Part shown: positions 53,853-62,692 of the stretch, piece after piece | How positions within the stretch are numbered: position 1 is the stretch's first letter | Layout: each line of letters starts with the position of its first letter | Source: Urechidicola croceus | GTDB taxonomy: Bacteria > Bacteroidota > Bacteroidia > Flavobacteriales > Flavobacteriaceae | Reading direction: 5' to 3' | Length of the DNA: 64,000 nt | Assembly: GCA_905181865.1 (NCBI GenBank) | Contig: CAJIZG010000005.1 | Location: 248,001 to 312,000, forward strand | Notes under the pieces: model-generated | What the model was told of the DNA's origin: nothing | The model's database searches: none | Seen by the model: only the letters and a program-made list of their open reading frames with translations | Translations under genes and position numbers: made by a program

Positions 53853-54917
53853 ATGGGAAAAAAGAAAAAAGTAAGAATTCTATCATTAGATGGTGGAGGA
53901 ATTAGAGGGATAATACCGGCAACTGTTATTAAATATGTCGAAGAATACCTTCAGGAAAAAGCCCCAGGAACAACTATTTCCGATCACTTTGATTTCATTG
54001 CTGGAACTAGTACAGGAGGAATTCTATCGGGTATTTATTTAACGCCTCAGGATGGAAATAAGACGAAAGCAAAGTTTTCGGCTGCAGAGGCATTGGATTT
54101 TTATGTGAAAGAAGGGCATAATATTTTTAACGCTTCTAAGATTAGTAGTTGGAAACGATTATGGGGACTAAGAAACGCTACCGCATACAGTCCGCTGAAT
54201 TTAGAAACTTTACTAAAAGATAAATTTGGAAACCTTCTGATAAGTGAACTGATAAAACCTTGCCTTATTACGACTTACAACATGAATAATAAATCTTCTT
54301 TTTTCTTTACAAGCAGAGAAGACACTGCAAAAAGGGAATTCTTTGTACGTGACGTTTTAAGATCAACATCAGCAGCACCGACCTATTTCCCTCCGGCAAA
54401 AATTAAAAATATTGCTTCTCATAATTTAAAGAATCAAGCATCTGATAATATGATAAATTTAGACGGAGGAGTCTTTGCAAATAACCCGACAATTTGTGCA
54501 TATGCAGAGGCTAGAAACACAAACTTTAAGGCTAGAAACAATAGCGAACCATCTGCAAACTCTATGTATATTTTATCAATAGGTACGGGAGGGGGAGGAT
54601 TTAAACTCGATGATAAAGAAGCAAGCAGTACCTGGAGTCTTTTAAAATGGGCAAAATCAATACCCGATATCATGATGGATGCTAGTACCGACACGGTAGC
54701 ATTTCAAATGAATGAAATCTATCAAACGCTAGAGCCTAATAATCTTGGATCCTATTTGAGAATTGATACACCAGAAAAGGATAGAAAGTACTCCTCAGAT
54801 ATGTCCAATGCCTGTTCAGAAAATATTGATAGTCTTTTAAAAGCAGGTGAAAAAACGCTTGAATATGCGAAAGCTAATGGATTGGACAAGTTTCTAGACG
54901 GTCTATTAGATGAATAA
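53853..54917 (+). CDS. patatin-like phospholipase
   Basis: A 354-residue cytoplasmic acyl hydrolase without a signal peptide. The oxyanion motif is DGGGIRG at 13-19; the nucleophile is Ser53 in GTSTGG; the catalytic Asp is in INLDGGVFANNP, near residue 208. It should release fatty acids from phospholipids or related lipids. Gene-free stretches lie on both sides (about 350 and 740 bp), so there is no operon context. CBASS phospholipase effectors have the same fold, but no cyclase gene is nearby, so a general lipase is the safer reading. Confidence 0.9.
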   Translation: MGKKKKVRILSLDGGGIRGIIPATVIKYVEEYLQEKAPGTTISDHFDFIAGTSTGGILSGIYLTPQDGNKTKAKFSAAEALDFYVKEGHNIFNASKISSWKRLWGLRNATAYSPLNLETLLKDKFGNLLISELIKPCLITTYNMNNKSSFFFTSREDTAKREFFVRDVLRSTSAAPTYFPPAKIKNIASHNLKNQASDNMINLDGGVFANNPTICAYAEARNTNFKARNNSEPSANSMYILSIGTGGGGFKLDDKEASSTWSLLKWAKSIPDIMMDASTDTVAFQMNEIYQTLEPNNLGSYLRIDTPEKDRKYSSDMSNACSENIDSLLKAGEKTLEYAKANGLDKFLDGLLDE

Positions 54918-55661
54918 CCAAACCTTCTGCTTTAAAAAAGGGCGTAGTTATCATTAATATCAGTTGGAGCGTTGGAAAAATGGCGCATCTTGAAAACAGT
55001 TTACTTCTAAAATCAAGAAATTTTGTTCTTAGAAAACGCATAAAAAAATCATAATCAAATAGTTTTAACGAATTTTTTAAATGGACAATGTAAAATAGAA
55101 GCGGAGAACAATGAATAAAAAAATAGCGGTTTTAGAGCTAAATTAACTGATAGAATCTTCGTATAACGTTTCGTCATAAATCGAAAGTGCAAGGCCTTGA
55201 ATCCGCTACTATTCTTACGCAGAACTTTACAGAAACTTTAAAGGAACCCAAAAGGCAGTAAATTAAAAGGTAGAAATACGTGAAGGAACTACAAATTTGG
55301 TGCTCACTAGTTACATTGAGATAGCGCTATATAATAACGAAATAGGAGAAGAACTTATTCTGAAAATAGAAGGGTTATATAATGTATTTCTATTTTATGG
55401 CATTATTTATAAATGGATCTAGTAACCTAATCAGGTTCTTTTTACAACCTATACAATTTTCGTTCCGCTAGTTTATAGTTATTAGTGGGTATGAGAAATA
55501 CAAGAAATTTGTGGGAGAAGGATAGCTATCAGATTGATATTATTTTCCTATATTGGAGCTTCCATAATTCCTTTTATTATATTCTTGTTGGAACACGAAC
55601 AATTCATAAGAATAGAAAGGATTAATTTTCGTGGGCGTCCACTAATTTAAAACTAAAGACA
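54918..55661. other. gene-free stretch, probably decayed coding sequence
   Basis: No intact gene. Around 55242-55425 on the plus strand a nearly open stretch reads NFKGTQKAVN, a stop, then KVEIREGTTNLVLTSYIEIA and IGEELILKIEGLYNVF. The stop and lack of a start suggest a remnant. No family was recognised, and no tRNA or repeat was seen. Confidence 0.4.
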
Positions 55662-56345
55662 ATGAATTTAAAAGTACTATTTGCAATCATTTTATTTTAC
55701 TCAATCTCATCAAACGCGCAAGAGAATAACAACAGACTTTCTCCACAAGAATTGGCCAATGGTTGGGAATTATTATTTGATGGTGAAACGCTTAATGGTT
55801 GGAGATCCTATGATGAAAAGAATGAAATAGGATGGATTGTAGATGAAGCATCTTTACATTATAATGGTGCAAAGGGAGTTGATGATCTTATGACGGCTGA
55901 AATGTATGGTGATTTTGACTTTAAATTTACCTGGAAAACGATGGGGAATAGCGGTGTAATTTATAGAGTACGGGCAGAGAACCAATGGGGAAGACCGTAT
56001 CAAACAGGGCCTGAATTTCAGGTGCATGATGACGCTGGTGAATTTAATAAAAACTCAACCGGTTCTTTCTATGATGTGATTGAAACCTCTAAAGACAAGA
56101 AGGTTTTAACCTATCCAGCATGGAATACAGGAAGAATTAGATTGTCAAATGGTTTAGTGACACATTGGGTAAACGATGTTATTGTAATGCAATGTGAATT
56201 ATATTCTGAAGCCTGGAATGAAAAGGTCGCACAATCAAAATGGAAAAATAATCCGTATTATGGAAAGTCTCCTTTTGGGCATATCGATTTTCAAAACCAT
56301 GGAGCCAAGGTTTGGTATAAGGATTTAAAAATTAAAAAATTGTAG
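55662..56345 (+). CDS. DUF1080 (3-keto-disaccharide hydrolase) family secreted protein
   Basis: A 227-residue exported protein with a signal peptide (about 1-19). The hallmark WELLFDGETLNGWRSYDE is followed by FDFKFTWKTMGNSGVIYRV, GPEFQVHDDAGEFNKNSTGSFYD and VWYKDLKIKKL at the end. It is a second member of the family of 37859-38572 and belongs to the same functional class. It starts the dense same-strand sulfatase cluster, with a 17-bp gap to the next gene. Confidence 0.88.
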   Translation: MNLKVLFAIILFYSISSNAQENNNRLSPQELANGWELLFDGETLNGWRSYDEKNEIGWIVDEASLHYNGAKGVDDLMTAEMYGDFDFKFTWKTMGNSGVIYRVRAENQWGRPYQTGPEFQVHDDAGEFNKNSTGSFYDVIETSKDKKVLTYPAWNTGRIRLSNGLVTHWVNDVIVMQCELYSEAWNEKVAQSKWKNNPYYGKSPFGHIDFQNHGAKVWYKDLKIKKL

Positions 56346-56362
56346 AGAATTTCAAGTTAAGG

Positions 56363-57466
56363 ATGAATAAAAGCAATCGGTTACTTTCTATAGATGCCTT
56401 AAGAGGTTTTGATATGTTCTTCATTTCTGGAGGTGCCTCTTTTTTATATTATATTCACGGAAAAACAGCACTCCCTTGGGTAGATGTACTGGCTGAACAA
56501 GTGGAGCATCCAGCCTGGAATGGATTTACATTTTTTGATTTTATATTTCCATTATTTCTATTTATAGCAGGTGTTTCTTTGAGTTTTTCTTTAAAAAGTA
56601 ATCTCAGAAAAAAAGTTTTAAAATCGGACTTATACAAGAAGGCTTTTAAGCGAATGATTATCTTAATAGTTTTGGGTATTCTTTATAAGAATGCTCCTTT
56701 ACCGTTATTTGAACCCTCGCAAATTAGATTTGGAAGTGTACTTGGTAGAATTGGATTTGCGACATTTATTACGACGTTACTCTTTCTAAATTTCAATAAA
56801 ATACAAAGACTTTATTGGGTTGTTGGTATATTGTTGGCTTATTACGCCGCGCTCTTTCTTATTCCAGTTCCTGGATTTGGAGCAGGAAACCTTTCCTTTG
56901 AAGGTAATTTGGTTGGCTGGATAGACAGCAGAATTATGCCAGGAATCTTGAAGCAAGGCAGCTATGATGAATTAGCATTTCTTACTCAATTTCCAGCGCT
57001 TTGTTTAACTGTATTTGGCACATGGGCAGGAGAAGTATTGCAAGATCCTACCAGTAGTGAAAATAAAAAAACGCAAAGACTTATACTTTTTGGATTGGCA
57101 GCATTGATACTTAGTTTGGTCTGGAGTTTGCATTTTCCAATCAATAAACATTTATGGACAAGTTCATTTATATTGTTAACCGGAGGGATGAGTTTTTTAA
57201 TATTGGCACTATTTTATTGGTTGATTGATGTTAAAGGCTATAGAAAATGGGCGTTCTTTTTTAAGGTTATCGGAGTGAACTCTCTAACTATTTACTTTGC
57301 ATATAGTTTTATTAATTTCACCTATACATCCAATAAAATATTTGGAGGTCTATTGAGGCCCATTGACGAAAAGTGGCATGTATCCTTGATATCTGTTGGT
57401 GCTTTAGGACTTATTTGGGTGTTTTTGTATATCCTATATCGAAACAAACTATTTATAAAAGTTTAA
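56363..57466 (+). CDS. DUF5009 / heparan-alpha-glucosaminide N-acetyltransferase-like membrane protein
   Basis: A 367-residue inner-membrane protein with about ten membrane segments. It starts RLLSIDALRGFDMFFISGG, the family signature, and has EHPAWNGFTFFDFIFPLFLFIAGVSLSFSL with conserved His and Asp residues. Relatives transfer acyl (acetyl) groups across the membrane to glycans. In a sulfatase and acetylesterase cluster it could acetylate amino sugars during degradation, as the lysosomal enzyme does for heparan; that is inference. Confidence 0.85.
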   Translation: MNKSNRLLSIDALRGFDMFFISGGASFLYYIHGKTALPWVDVLAEQVEHPAWNGFTFFDFIFPLFLFIAGVSLSFSLKSNLRKKVLKSDLYKKAFKRMIILIVLGILYKNAPLPLFEPSQIRFGSVLGRIGFATFITTLLFLNFNKIQRLYWVVGILLAYYAALFLIPVPGFGAGNLSFEGNLVGWIDSRIMPGILKQGSYDELAFLTQFPALCLTVFGTWAGEVLQDPTSSENKKTQRLILFGLAALILSLVWSLHFPINKHLWTSSFILLTGGMSFLILALFYWLIDVKGYRKWAFFFKVIGVNSLTIYFAYSFINFTYTSNKIFGGLLRPIDEKWHVSLISVGALGLIWVFLYILYRNKLFIKV

Positions 57467-57576
57467 AAGGTTAACGTCAGTTCGAGTGATTTTTCGAAGA
57501 GGAACATAGAAAAATAGTATTGAAAATGGTTACACTAAAATAAAGAAGAATTCATTAAAAGATTAAAGATAAGTAT

Positions 57577-59031
57577 ATGAAAAACACAAAAATCAGTATT
57601 CTAGTACTAGTAGTTTGTACACTGTTTGTACAGTCATTATTTGCAGAGATAAAACTCCCTGCTATTGTATCTTCAAACATGGTATTGCAGCGAAATACCA
57701 CGGTTGTATTATGGGGTTGGGCAGATGCTAAAGAGAAAATTAAGATTGAAGCATCCTGGCTTAGTGAAACGATCGCTATAAAAGCAGACAATGATGGAAA
57801 CTGGCGCGCAGAGGTTAAAACCACCCATAGCAAACAACCTCAGCGAATTAATATAACCAGTAAGAATTCTGATATTTTATTGGAAAATATTTTATTCGGA
57901 GAAGTGTGGTTGTGTTCTGGGCAATCTAATATGCAACAACCTGTAAATGGGTATAATGGTCAGCCTACTTTTGGAACATTAAATACCGTTATGAACGCAC
58001 ATAATCCGAATCTGCGTTTATTTACAGTAGATAGGGCTGGCTCAAAGACCCCTAAAAAAGATGTGGAAAAACACACTTCTTGGCAACAGGCCTCTTCAGA
58101 AAACGTTGCATCATTTAGTGCGGTAGCCTATTATTTTGGAGCGCAATTACAAAAAACATTGGATGTTCCCGTGGGAATGATTCACACCTCTTGGGGTGGA
58201 AGTTCCGTACAGGCATGGATTAGTAAGGATGTGATTTCTGCTTTTCAAGAAGTAAATTTGGAAGGAGTTGATATTAAAAAAGGAACAAATCATATTCCAA
58301 CCGCTTTGTATAATGCGATGATTCATCCCTTAATTCCGTACTCAATTAAAGGGGTATTATGGTATCAAGGAGAGTCTAATAGGAATGAACCTAAAAAGCA
58401 TACAGAACTTTTTCCTGCAATGGTAAAAGATTGGAGAACTAGATGGGATATTGGAGATTTTCCATTTTACTATGTTCAAATAGCACCATATTGGTATAAT
58501 AATAATGATGCTTTTGCTACAGCAGAGAATTCTGCCTTTATTCGTGAAAGTCAGTTGGACTGTGCCGATTTGATACCTAATTCGGGTATTGCAATTACGA
58601 TGGACATCGGGGAAGAGTTTTTTATTCACCCGCCTAAAAAGAAAGAAGTAGCAAATAGATTGTTATTCAATGCACTTGAACAAACATATGGTTTTAAGGG
58701 TATCGATGGTAAATCACCTGTGTATGAATCCCTAGAAATTAAAGAGGGGGAGATTTTGCTGACATTTAAAAATGCAGAAACTGGTTTGTACTCATATAAC
58801 GGATTAACAGGTTTTGAAATAGCAGGAGAAGACAAGGTTTTTTATCCAGCTACTGCAAATATAACTGGAGGGAAAAAGGTGTTGGTTAAAAGTGAAAAAG
58901 TAACGGCTCCAGTGGCGGTAAGATATGCTTGGAAAAATTGGGTTAAAGGAACCCTTTTCGATACCAATTTATTACCGGCATCTTCTTTTCGAACGGATGA
59001 CTGGGAAGAGTCCACTAAAAATTTAGATTAA
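57577..59031 (+). CDS. sialate O-acetylesterase-like SGNH hydrolase
   Basis: A 484-residue secreted esterase with a signal peptide (about 1-22). SGNH blocks: nucleophile Ser in WLCSGQSNMQQPVNGYNG, IHTSWGGSSVQAWIS, and WYQGESNRNEP. The N-terminal region (FAEIKLPAIVSSNMVLQRNT) is the usual beta domain. It removes acetyl groups from sugars such as acetylated glycan side chains. It lies 110 bp after the acyltransferase and 18 bp before a sulfatase. Confidence 0.92.
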   Translation: MKNTKISILVLVVCTLFVQSLFAEIKLPAIVSSNMVLQRNTTVVLWGWADAKEKIKIEASWLSETIAIKADNDGNWRAEVKTTHSKQPQRINITSKNSDILLENILFGEVWLCSGQSNMQQPVNGYNGQPTFGTLNTVMNAHNPNLRLFTVDRAGSKTPKKDVEKHTSWQQASSENVASFSAVAYYFGAQLQKTLDVPVGMIHTSWGGSSVQAWISKDVISAFQEVNLEGVDIKKGTNHIPTALYNAMIHPLIPYSIKGVLWYQGESNRNEPKKHTELFPAMVKDWRTRWDIGDFPFYYVQIAPYWYNNNDAFATAENSAFIRESQLDCADLIPNSGIAITMDIGEEFFIHPPKKKEVANRLLFNALEQTYGFKGIDGKSPVYESLEIKEGEILLTFKNAETGLYSYNGLTGFEIAGEDKVFYPATANITGGKKVLVKSEKVTAPVAVRYAWKNWVKGTLFDTNLLPASSFRTDDWEESTKNLD

Positions 59032-59049
59032 TTTTTTTACTAAAAACAG

Positions 59050-60465
59050 ATGAGAAAAAGTTTAAAATTAGGGGTAGGGCTTTGCATTTTATATACCAGC
59101 TTTGTCTCCTGCAAGACAGTTGAACCTGTTGAAGAGAAAAAGCCAAACATTTTATTTTTTTTGGTAGATGACCAAAAAAATGATATGCTCTCGGTGGCAG
59201 GGCATCCTATCATAAAAACACCAACAGTTGATAAACTTGCACAGAACGGAATTCGATTTGCCAATACTTTTGTGACGACAGCTATTTGCGCTGCGAGTCG
59301 CGCTTCAATCCTCACAGGACTCTATGAAGCAAAGCATAATTATACATTTGGAAAACCTCCAATTAAGACAGAGTTCACTACAAATACGTACCCATATCTC
59401 TTAAAAAAAGCGGGATATAACACAGGCTTTGTTGGGAAATTTGGAGTGAAAGTTGAGTACAAGGATAGTATTATTCCACAGATGTTTAATTACTTTAAAC
59501 CTTCGCCACAGAATGCACCCTATTTTGAAATATTGGATGATGGTTCTAGGCGGCATTCAGCTGAAATTAAAGGTGACCAAGCAGTGGATTATCTTAAAAA
59601 GCAGTCTGCGGATCAACCATTTTGTTTGTCAATTAGTTTTAATGCAGTGCATGCTGTAGATGGAAATAAAACACCCGGAAATGAAGGGCATTATCCGTAT
59701 CCAAAAGCGGTTGCACAGATGTATGAAAATATTGAAATGCCGAAACCCAATCTGAATGATCTAGAAATTTATGAAAACCATCCCGATTTTCTAAAAGAAT
59801 CATTGAATAGAGAACGTTATTTTTGGCGATGGGATACAGAAGAAAAGTACCAGACCAATATGCGGGCTTATTATCGCATGATCAGTGGATATGACAATGT
59901 GATGAAAAGAGTGATTGCAACGCTGGAAGAAAAAGGATTGGCAGAAAACACGATTATTATTTATACGGCTGACAATGGGTATTATATGGGGAATCGTGGA
60001 TTTGCTGGTAAATGGTCTCATTATGAAGAATCATTGCGTGTGCCATTGGTTATTTATGACCCGAGAAAACCAAAACAAGAAGTGGGAAAAGTGTCTGATA
60101 GAATGTCTTTAAATATCGATATTCCTGCTACTATTTTAGACTATGCTGGAGTTCCAGTTCCTAGCCTTTATCAAGGAGTGAGTTTGTTGCCTATTGTGAA
60201 TAATGAGCCAATACATGAATGGAGAAATAGTTTTTTTTGTGAGCATAAATTTAATAATTCCAAAATCCCTAAGTACATAGGTATCCGAGGAGAGCGTTAT
60301 GTCTATGCAAATTATTACGAGCAAAGTCCGCAGTATGAATACTTACATGATTTAGAAAAAGATCCAAGTCAGGTGATAAACCTTGTAGGTGACACGGAGT
60401 ATATAGAAGTACTTGAAGAAATGAGACAACAAGCAGTGACTATGGAGAATCAAATAAAAAAGTAG
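59050..60465 (+). CDS. sulfatase
   Basis: A 471-residue type I sulfatase with a lipoprotein signal (FVSC). Metal block: ILFFLVDDQKNDMLS. The formylglycine motif is CAASRASILTG, with Ala in place of the usual Pro (C-x-A-S-R, an accepted variant). YTADNGYYMGNRGFAGKWSHYEESLRVP is the second metal and substrate block. It lies 18 bp after one esterase gene and 43 bp before the other. Confidence 0.9.
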   Translation: MRKSLKLGVGLCILYTSFVSCKTVEPVEEKKPNILFFLVDDQKNDMLSVAGHPIIKTPTVDKLAQNGIRFANTFVTTAICAASRASILTGLYEAKHNYTFGKPPIKTEFTTNTYPYLLKKAGYNTGFVGKFGVKVEYKDSIIPQMFNYFKPSPQNAPYFEILDDGSRRHSAEIKGDQAVDYLKKQSADQPFCLSISFNAVHAVDGNKTPGNEGHYPYPKAVAQMYENIEMPKPNLNDLEIYENHPDFLKESLNRERYFWRWDTEEKYQTNMRAYYRMISGYDNVMKRVIATLEEKGLAENTIIIYTADNGYYMGNRGFAGKWSHYEESLRVPLVIYDPRKPKQEVGKVSDRMSLNIDIPATILDYAGVPVPSLYQGVSLLPIVNNEPIHEWRNSFFCEHKFNNSKIPKYIGIRGERYVYANYYEQSPQYEYLHDLEKDPSQVINLVGDTEYIEVLEEMRQQAVTMENQIKK

Positions 60466-60508
60466 CCATTGAAATTTGGAGATTTTTCAACTAATGTAAC
60501 GAACCAGA

Positions 60509-61327
60509 ATGAAACGAATATACGTGATTAAATATTTTTTGTTGATTATCTTTTTATTTCAGGTGCAACAAAGTGCATTTGGACAAGTTGCTGTTTTTGA
60601 AAAAGAGCATATACCGAAAGATGTTCCTCAAAGTATGGATATCTATCTGGTGATTGGTCAATCTAATATGGCGGGTAGAGCTGAGATCAAAAAAGAGGAC
60701 ACGGCAATTTTAGAACACGCCTATCTTTTTACTGGGAATAGTTCAACTCCTTGGGTTCATGCGCGTAATCCGCTTAACAGATACGCAACAACTCGAAAGG
60801 GGATAGAAATGCAGCGATTGAGTCCGGCATATTCATTTACCAAAGTAATGATTGCGCATAGTTCTAAGGAGGAGATTGGTCTTGTAATGAACGCGAAGGG
60901 CGGTACAAAAATAATGCAATGGCTTCCAGGAGCAAACCTTTATGAAGAAGCTGTAAAGCAAACCCATAAAGCTTTGGAATATGGAATCTTAAAGGGAATT
61001 ATTTGGCATCAAGGAGAGAGTGATTCAGATCCTATTAGAACGGAACTGTATTTAGAACGGATAGAAATACTCATAAATGCATTGCGAGAGGAATTCAATA
61101 GTCCTAAACTACCATTTGTAGCGGGTCAGATTTTTGAAAGTGAGAAAAGGAACTCGTTTAATAAGATGATCCTAAAATTACCAAGTTTTATTGATTATAC
61201 CGGGGTGGTGTCTTCTAAAGGTGTGAAAACTTTTGATGGAACACATTTTGATTCTGACAGCGCCCTAATGATGGGCAAGCGCTACGCAGCGGAAATGAAA
61301 AAAATACAGGATAAATTGAAAAAATAA
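60509..61327 (+). CDS. sialate O-acetylesterase-like (SASA domain) secreted esterase
   Basis: A 272-residue exported SGNH esterase with a signal peptide (about 1-25). Blocks: nucleophile Ser in IGQSNMAGR, NAKGGTKIMQWLPG, IIWHQGESDSDP, and the Asp-His pair in DGTHFDSDS. It is shorter than the neighbour at 57577 and belongs to the same broad family, perhaps with different acetyl-group specificity. The gap to the next sulfatase is 11 bp. Confidence 0.88.
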   Translation: MKRIYVIKYFLLIIFLFQVQQSAFGQVAVFEKEHIPKDVPQSMDIYLVIGQSNMAGRAEIKKEDTAILEHAYLFTGNSSTPWVHARNPLNRYATTRKGIEMQRLSPAYSFTKVMIAHSSKEEIGLVMNAKGGTKIMQWLPGANLYEEAVKQTHKALEYGILKGIIWHQGESDSDPIRTELYLERIEILINALREEFNSPKLPFVAGQIFESEKRNSFNKMILKLPSFIDYTGVVSSKGVKTFDGTHFDSDSALMMGKRYAAEMKKIQDKLKK

Positions 61328-61338
61328 ATTAGTAAAAA

Positions 61339-62688
61339 ATGATTTCTAAAAGCCAATTTAAAAAACTTTTAATTGTTACAATCGTATTGATTTCTGCTTT
61401 TGCTAAGGCTCAAGAAAAACCAAATGTAATCATCATATATACAGATGATCAAGGTTCAATAGATTTGAATAGTTATGGCGCAAAAGATTTAAAAACTCCA
61501 AATATTGACGCATTGGTAAATGACGGTGTTCGTTTTACACAGTTTTATGCTTCTCCTATTTGTTCACCTTCCAGAGCTTCGTTGCTTACGGGTAAAATTC
61601 CTCAACGCGCAGGAGTTCCAGGAAATGCAGGAGCGAGTATGCAAAGTAAAAGCGGGTTGAAAGGATCGGAATATACCATGGCAGAAATGTTTAAGGATGC
61701 TGGTTATGCAACGGCCCATATAGGAAAATGGCACTTGGGATATCAGCCAGAAATGAGTCCGAATGCGCAAGGTTTTGAGTATTCGTTTGGCCATCTTGTT
61801 GGTTGTATAGATAATTACTCACACTTCTTTTATTGGAATGGCCGCAACAGGCACGATTTATTTAGAAATGGTAAAGAAGTTTATCACTACGGAGAATTTT
61901 TTCCAGATTTGATGGTAAAAGAAGCGTCACAATTTTTAGAGAAGAATGGAACAAAACCCTTCTTTATGTATTTTGCTTCCAATATGCCGCATTATCCATA
62001 TCAGGGAGATACAGAATGGCTGGAATATTACAATAGCAAAGGTGTGAAATATCCGCGGAACTTGTACAATGCGTTTGTATCAACCCTCGATGCTAGAGTC
62101 GGAGACCTCGTAAATAAATTGGAGGAACTCGGACTCAAAGGCAATACAATTATTGTTTTTCAATCAGACAATGGGCATTCTACGGAACAGCGTGCACATA
62201 ATGGTGGAGGAAATGCAGGACCATACAGAGGAGCGAAACAATGTTTATTCGAAGGTGGAATCCGAGTTCCGGCAGCGATAACTTGGCCAAATAGAATACC
62301 AAAAGGAGCAGTTAGAGATCAATTTGCAGTGAATGCTGATTGGATGCCAACTTTGGCGGAATTGTGCGGAATTAAGTTAGATACAGAAGAATTAGATGGA
62401 AAAAGTTTGTTACCAGTTATTAATAATTCTAAGATAGGTTCTTTACATTCTGAAGTGTTTTGTTGGCAGTTTGGCAAAATGTGGGCTGCTCGTAAAGGGA
62501 AGTGGAAATTGTTGGGGAACCCTTATGATACCAGTAATCGTGATTATACGTTTACAGAAAAGCGATTTCTTGTGAATTTGGAAGAGGATCTTGGAGAATC
62601 AAAGAACCTGGCAGAGGAGCATCCAGAAATCGTTGCACAGTTGGAGCAACAATATGAAAAATGGCTGATAAATAACAATCGAAATTAA
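61339..62688 (+). CDS. sulfatase
   Basis: A 449-residue type I sulfatase with a signal peptide (about 1-24). Metal block: VIIIYTDDQGSIDLNSYG. The formylglycine motif is CSPSRASLLTGKIPQRAGV; HIGKWHLGYQPEMSPNAQGF and FQSDNGHSTEQRAHNGGGNAGPYRGAKQ are further active-site blocks. The gap to the last sulfatase is four bases, so both are in one operon. Confidence 0.93.
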   Translation: MISKSQFKKLLIVTIVLISAFAKAQEKPNVIIIYTDDQGSIDLNSYGAKDLKTPNIDALVNDGVRFTQFYASPICSPSRASLLTGKIPQRAGVPGNAGASMQSKSGLKGSEYTMAEMFKDAGYATAHIGKWHLGYQPEMSPNAQGFEYSFGHLVGCIDNYSHFFYWNGRNRHDLFRNGKEVYHYGEFFPDLMVKEASQFLEKNGTKPFFMYFASNMPHYPYQGDTEWLEYYNSKGVKYPRNLYNAFVSTLDARVGDLVNKLEELGLKGNTIIVFQSDNGHSTEQRAHNGGGNAGPYRGAKQCLFEGGIRVPAAITWPNRIPKGAVRDQFAVNADWMPTLAELCGIKLDTEELDGKSLLPVINNSKIGSLHSEVFCWQFGKMWAARKGKWKLLGNPYDTSNRDYTFTEKRFLVNLEEDLGESKNLAEEHPEIVAQLEQQYEKWLINNNRN

Positions 62689-62692
62689 ACTT

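Noticed and set aside
53853-54917. CBASS-type phospholipase effector
   Set aside because: The patatin has the right motifs (DGGGIRG, GTSTGG), but no CD-NTase, Cap2/Cap3 or other defence gene is adjacent; both sides are gene-free.
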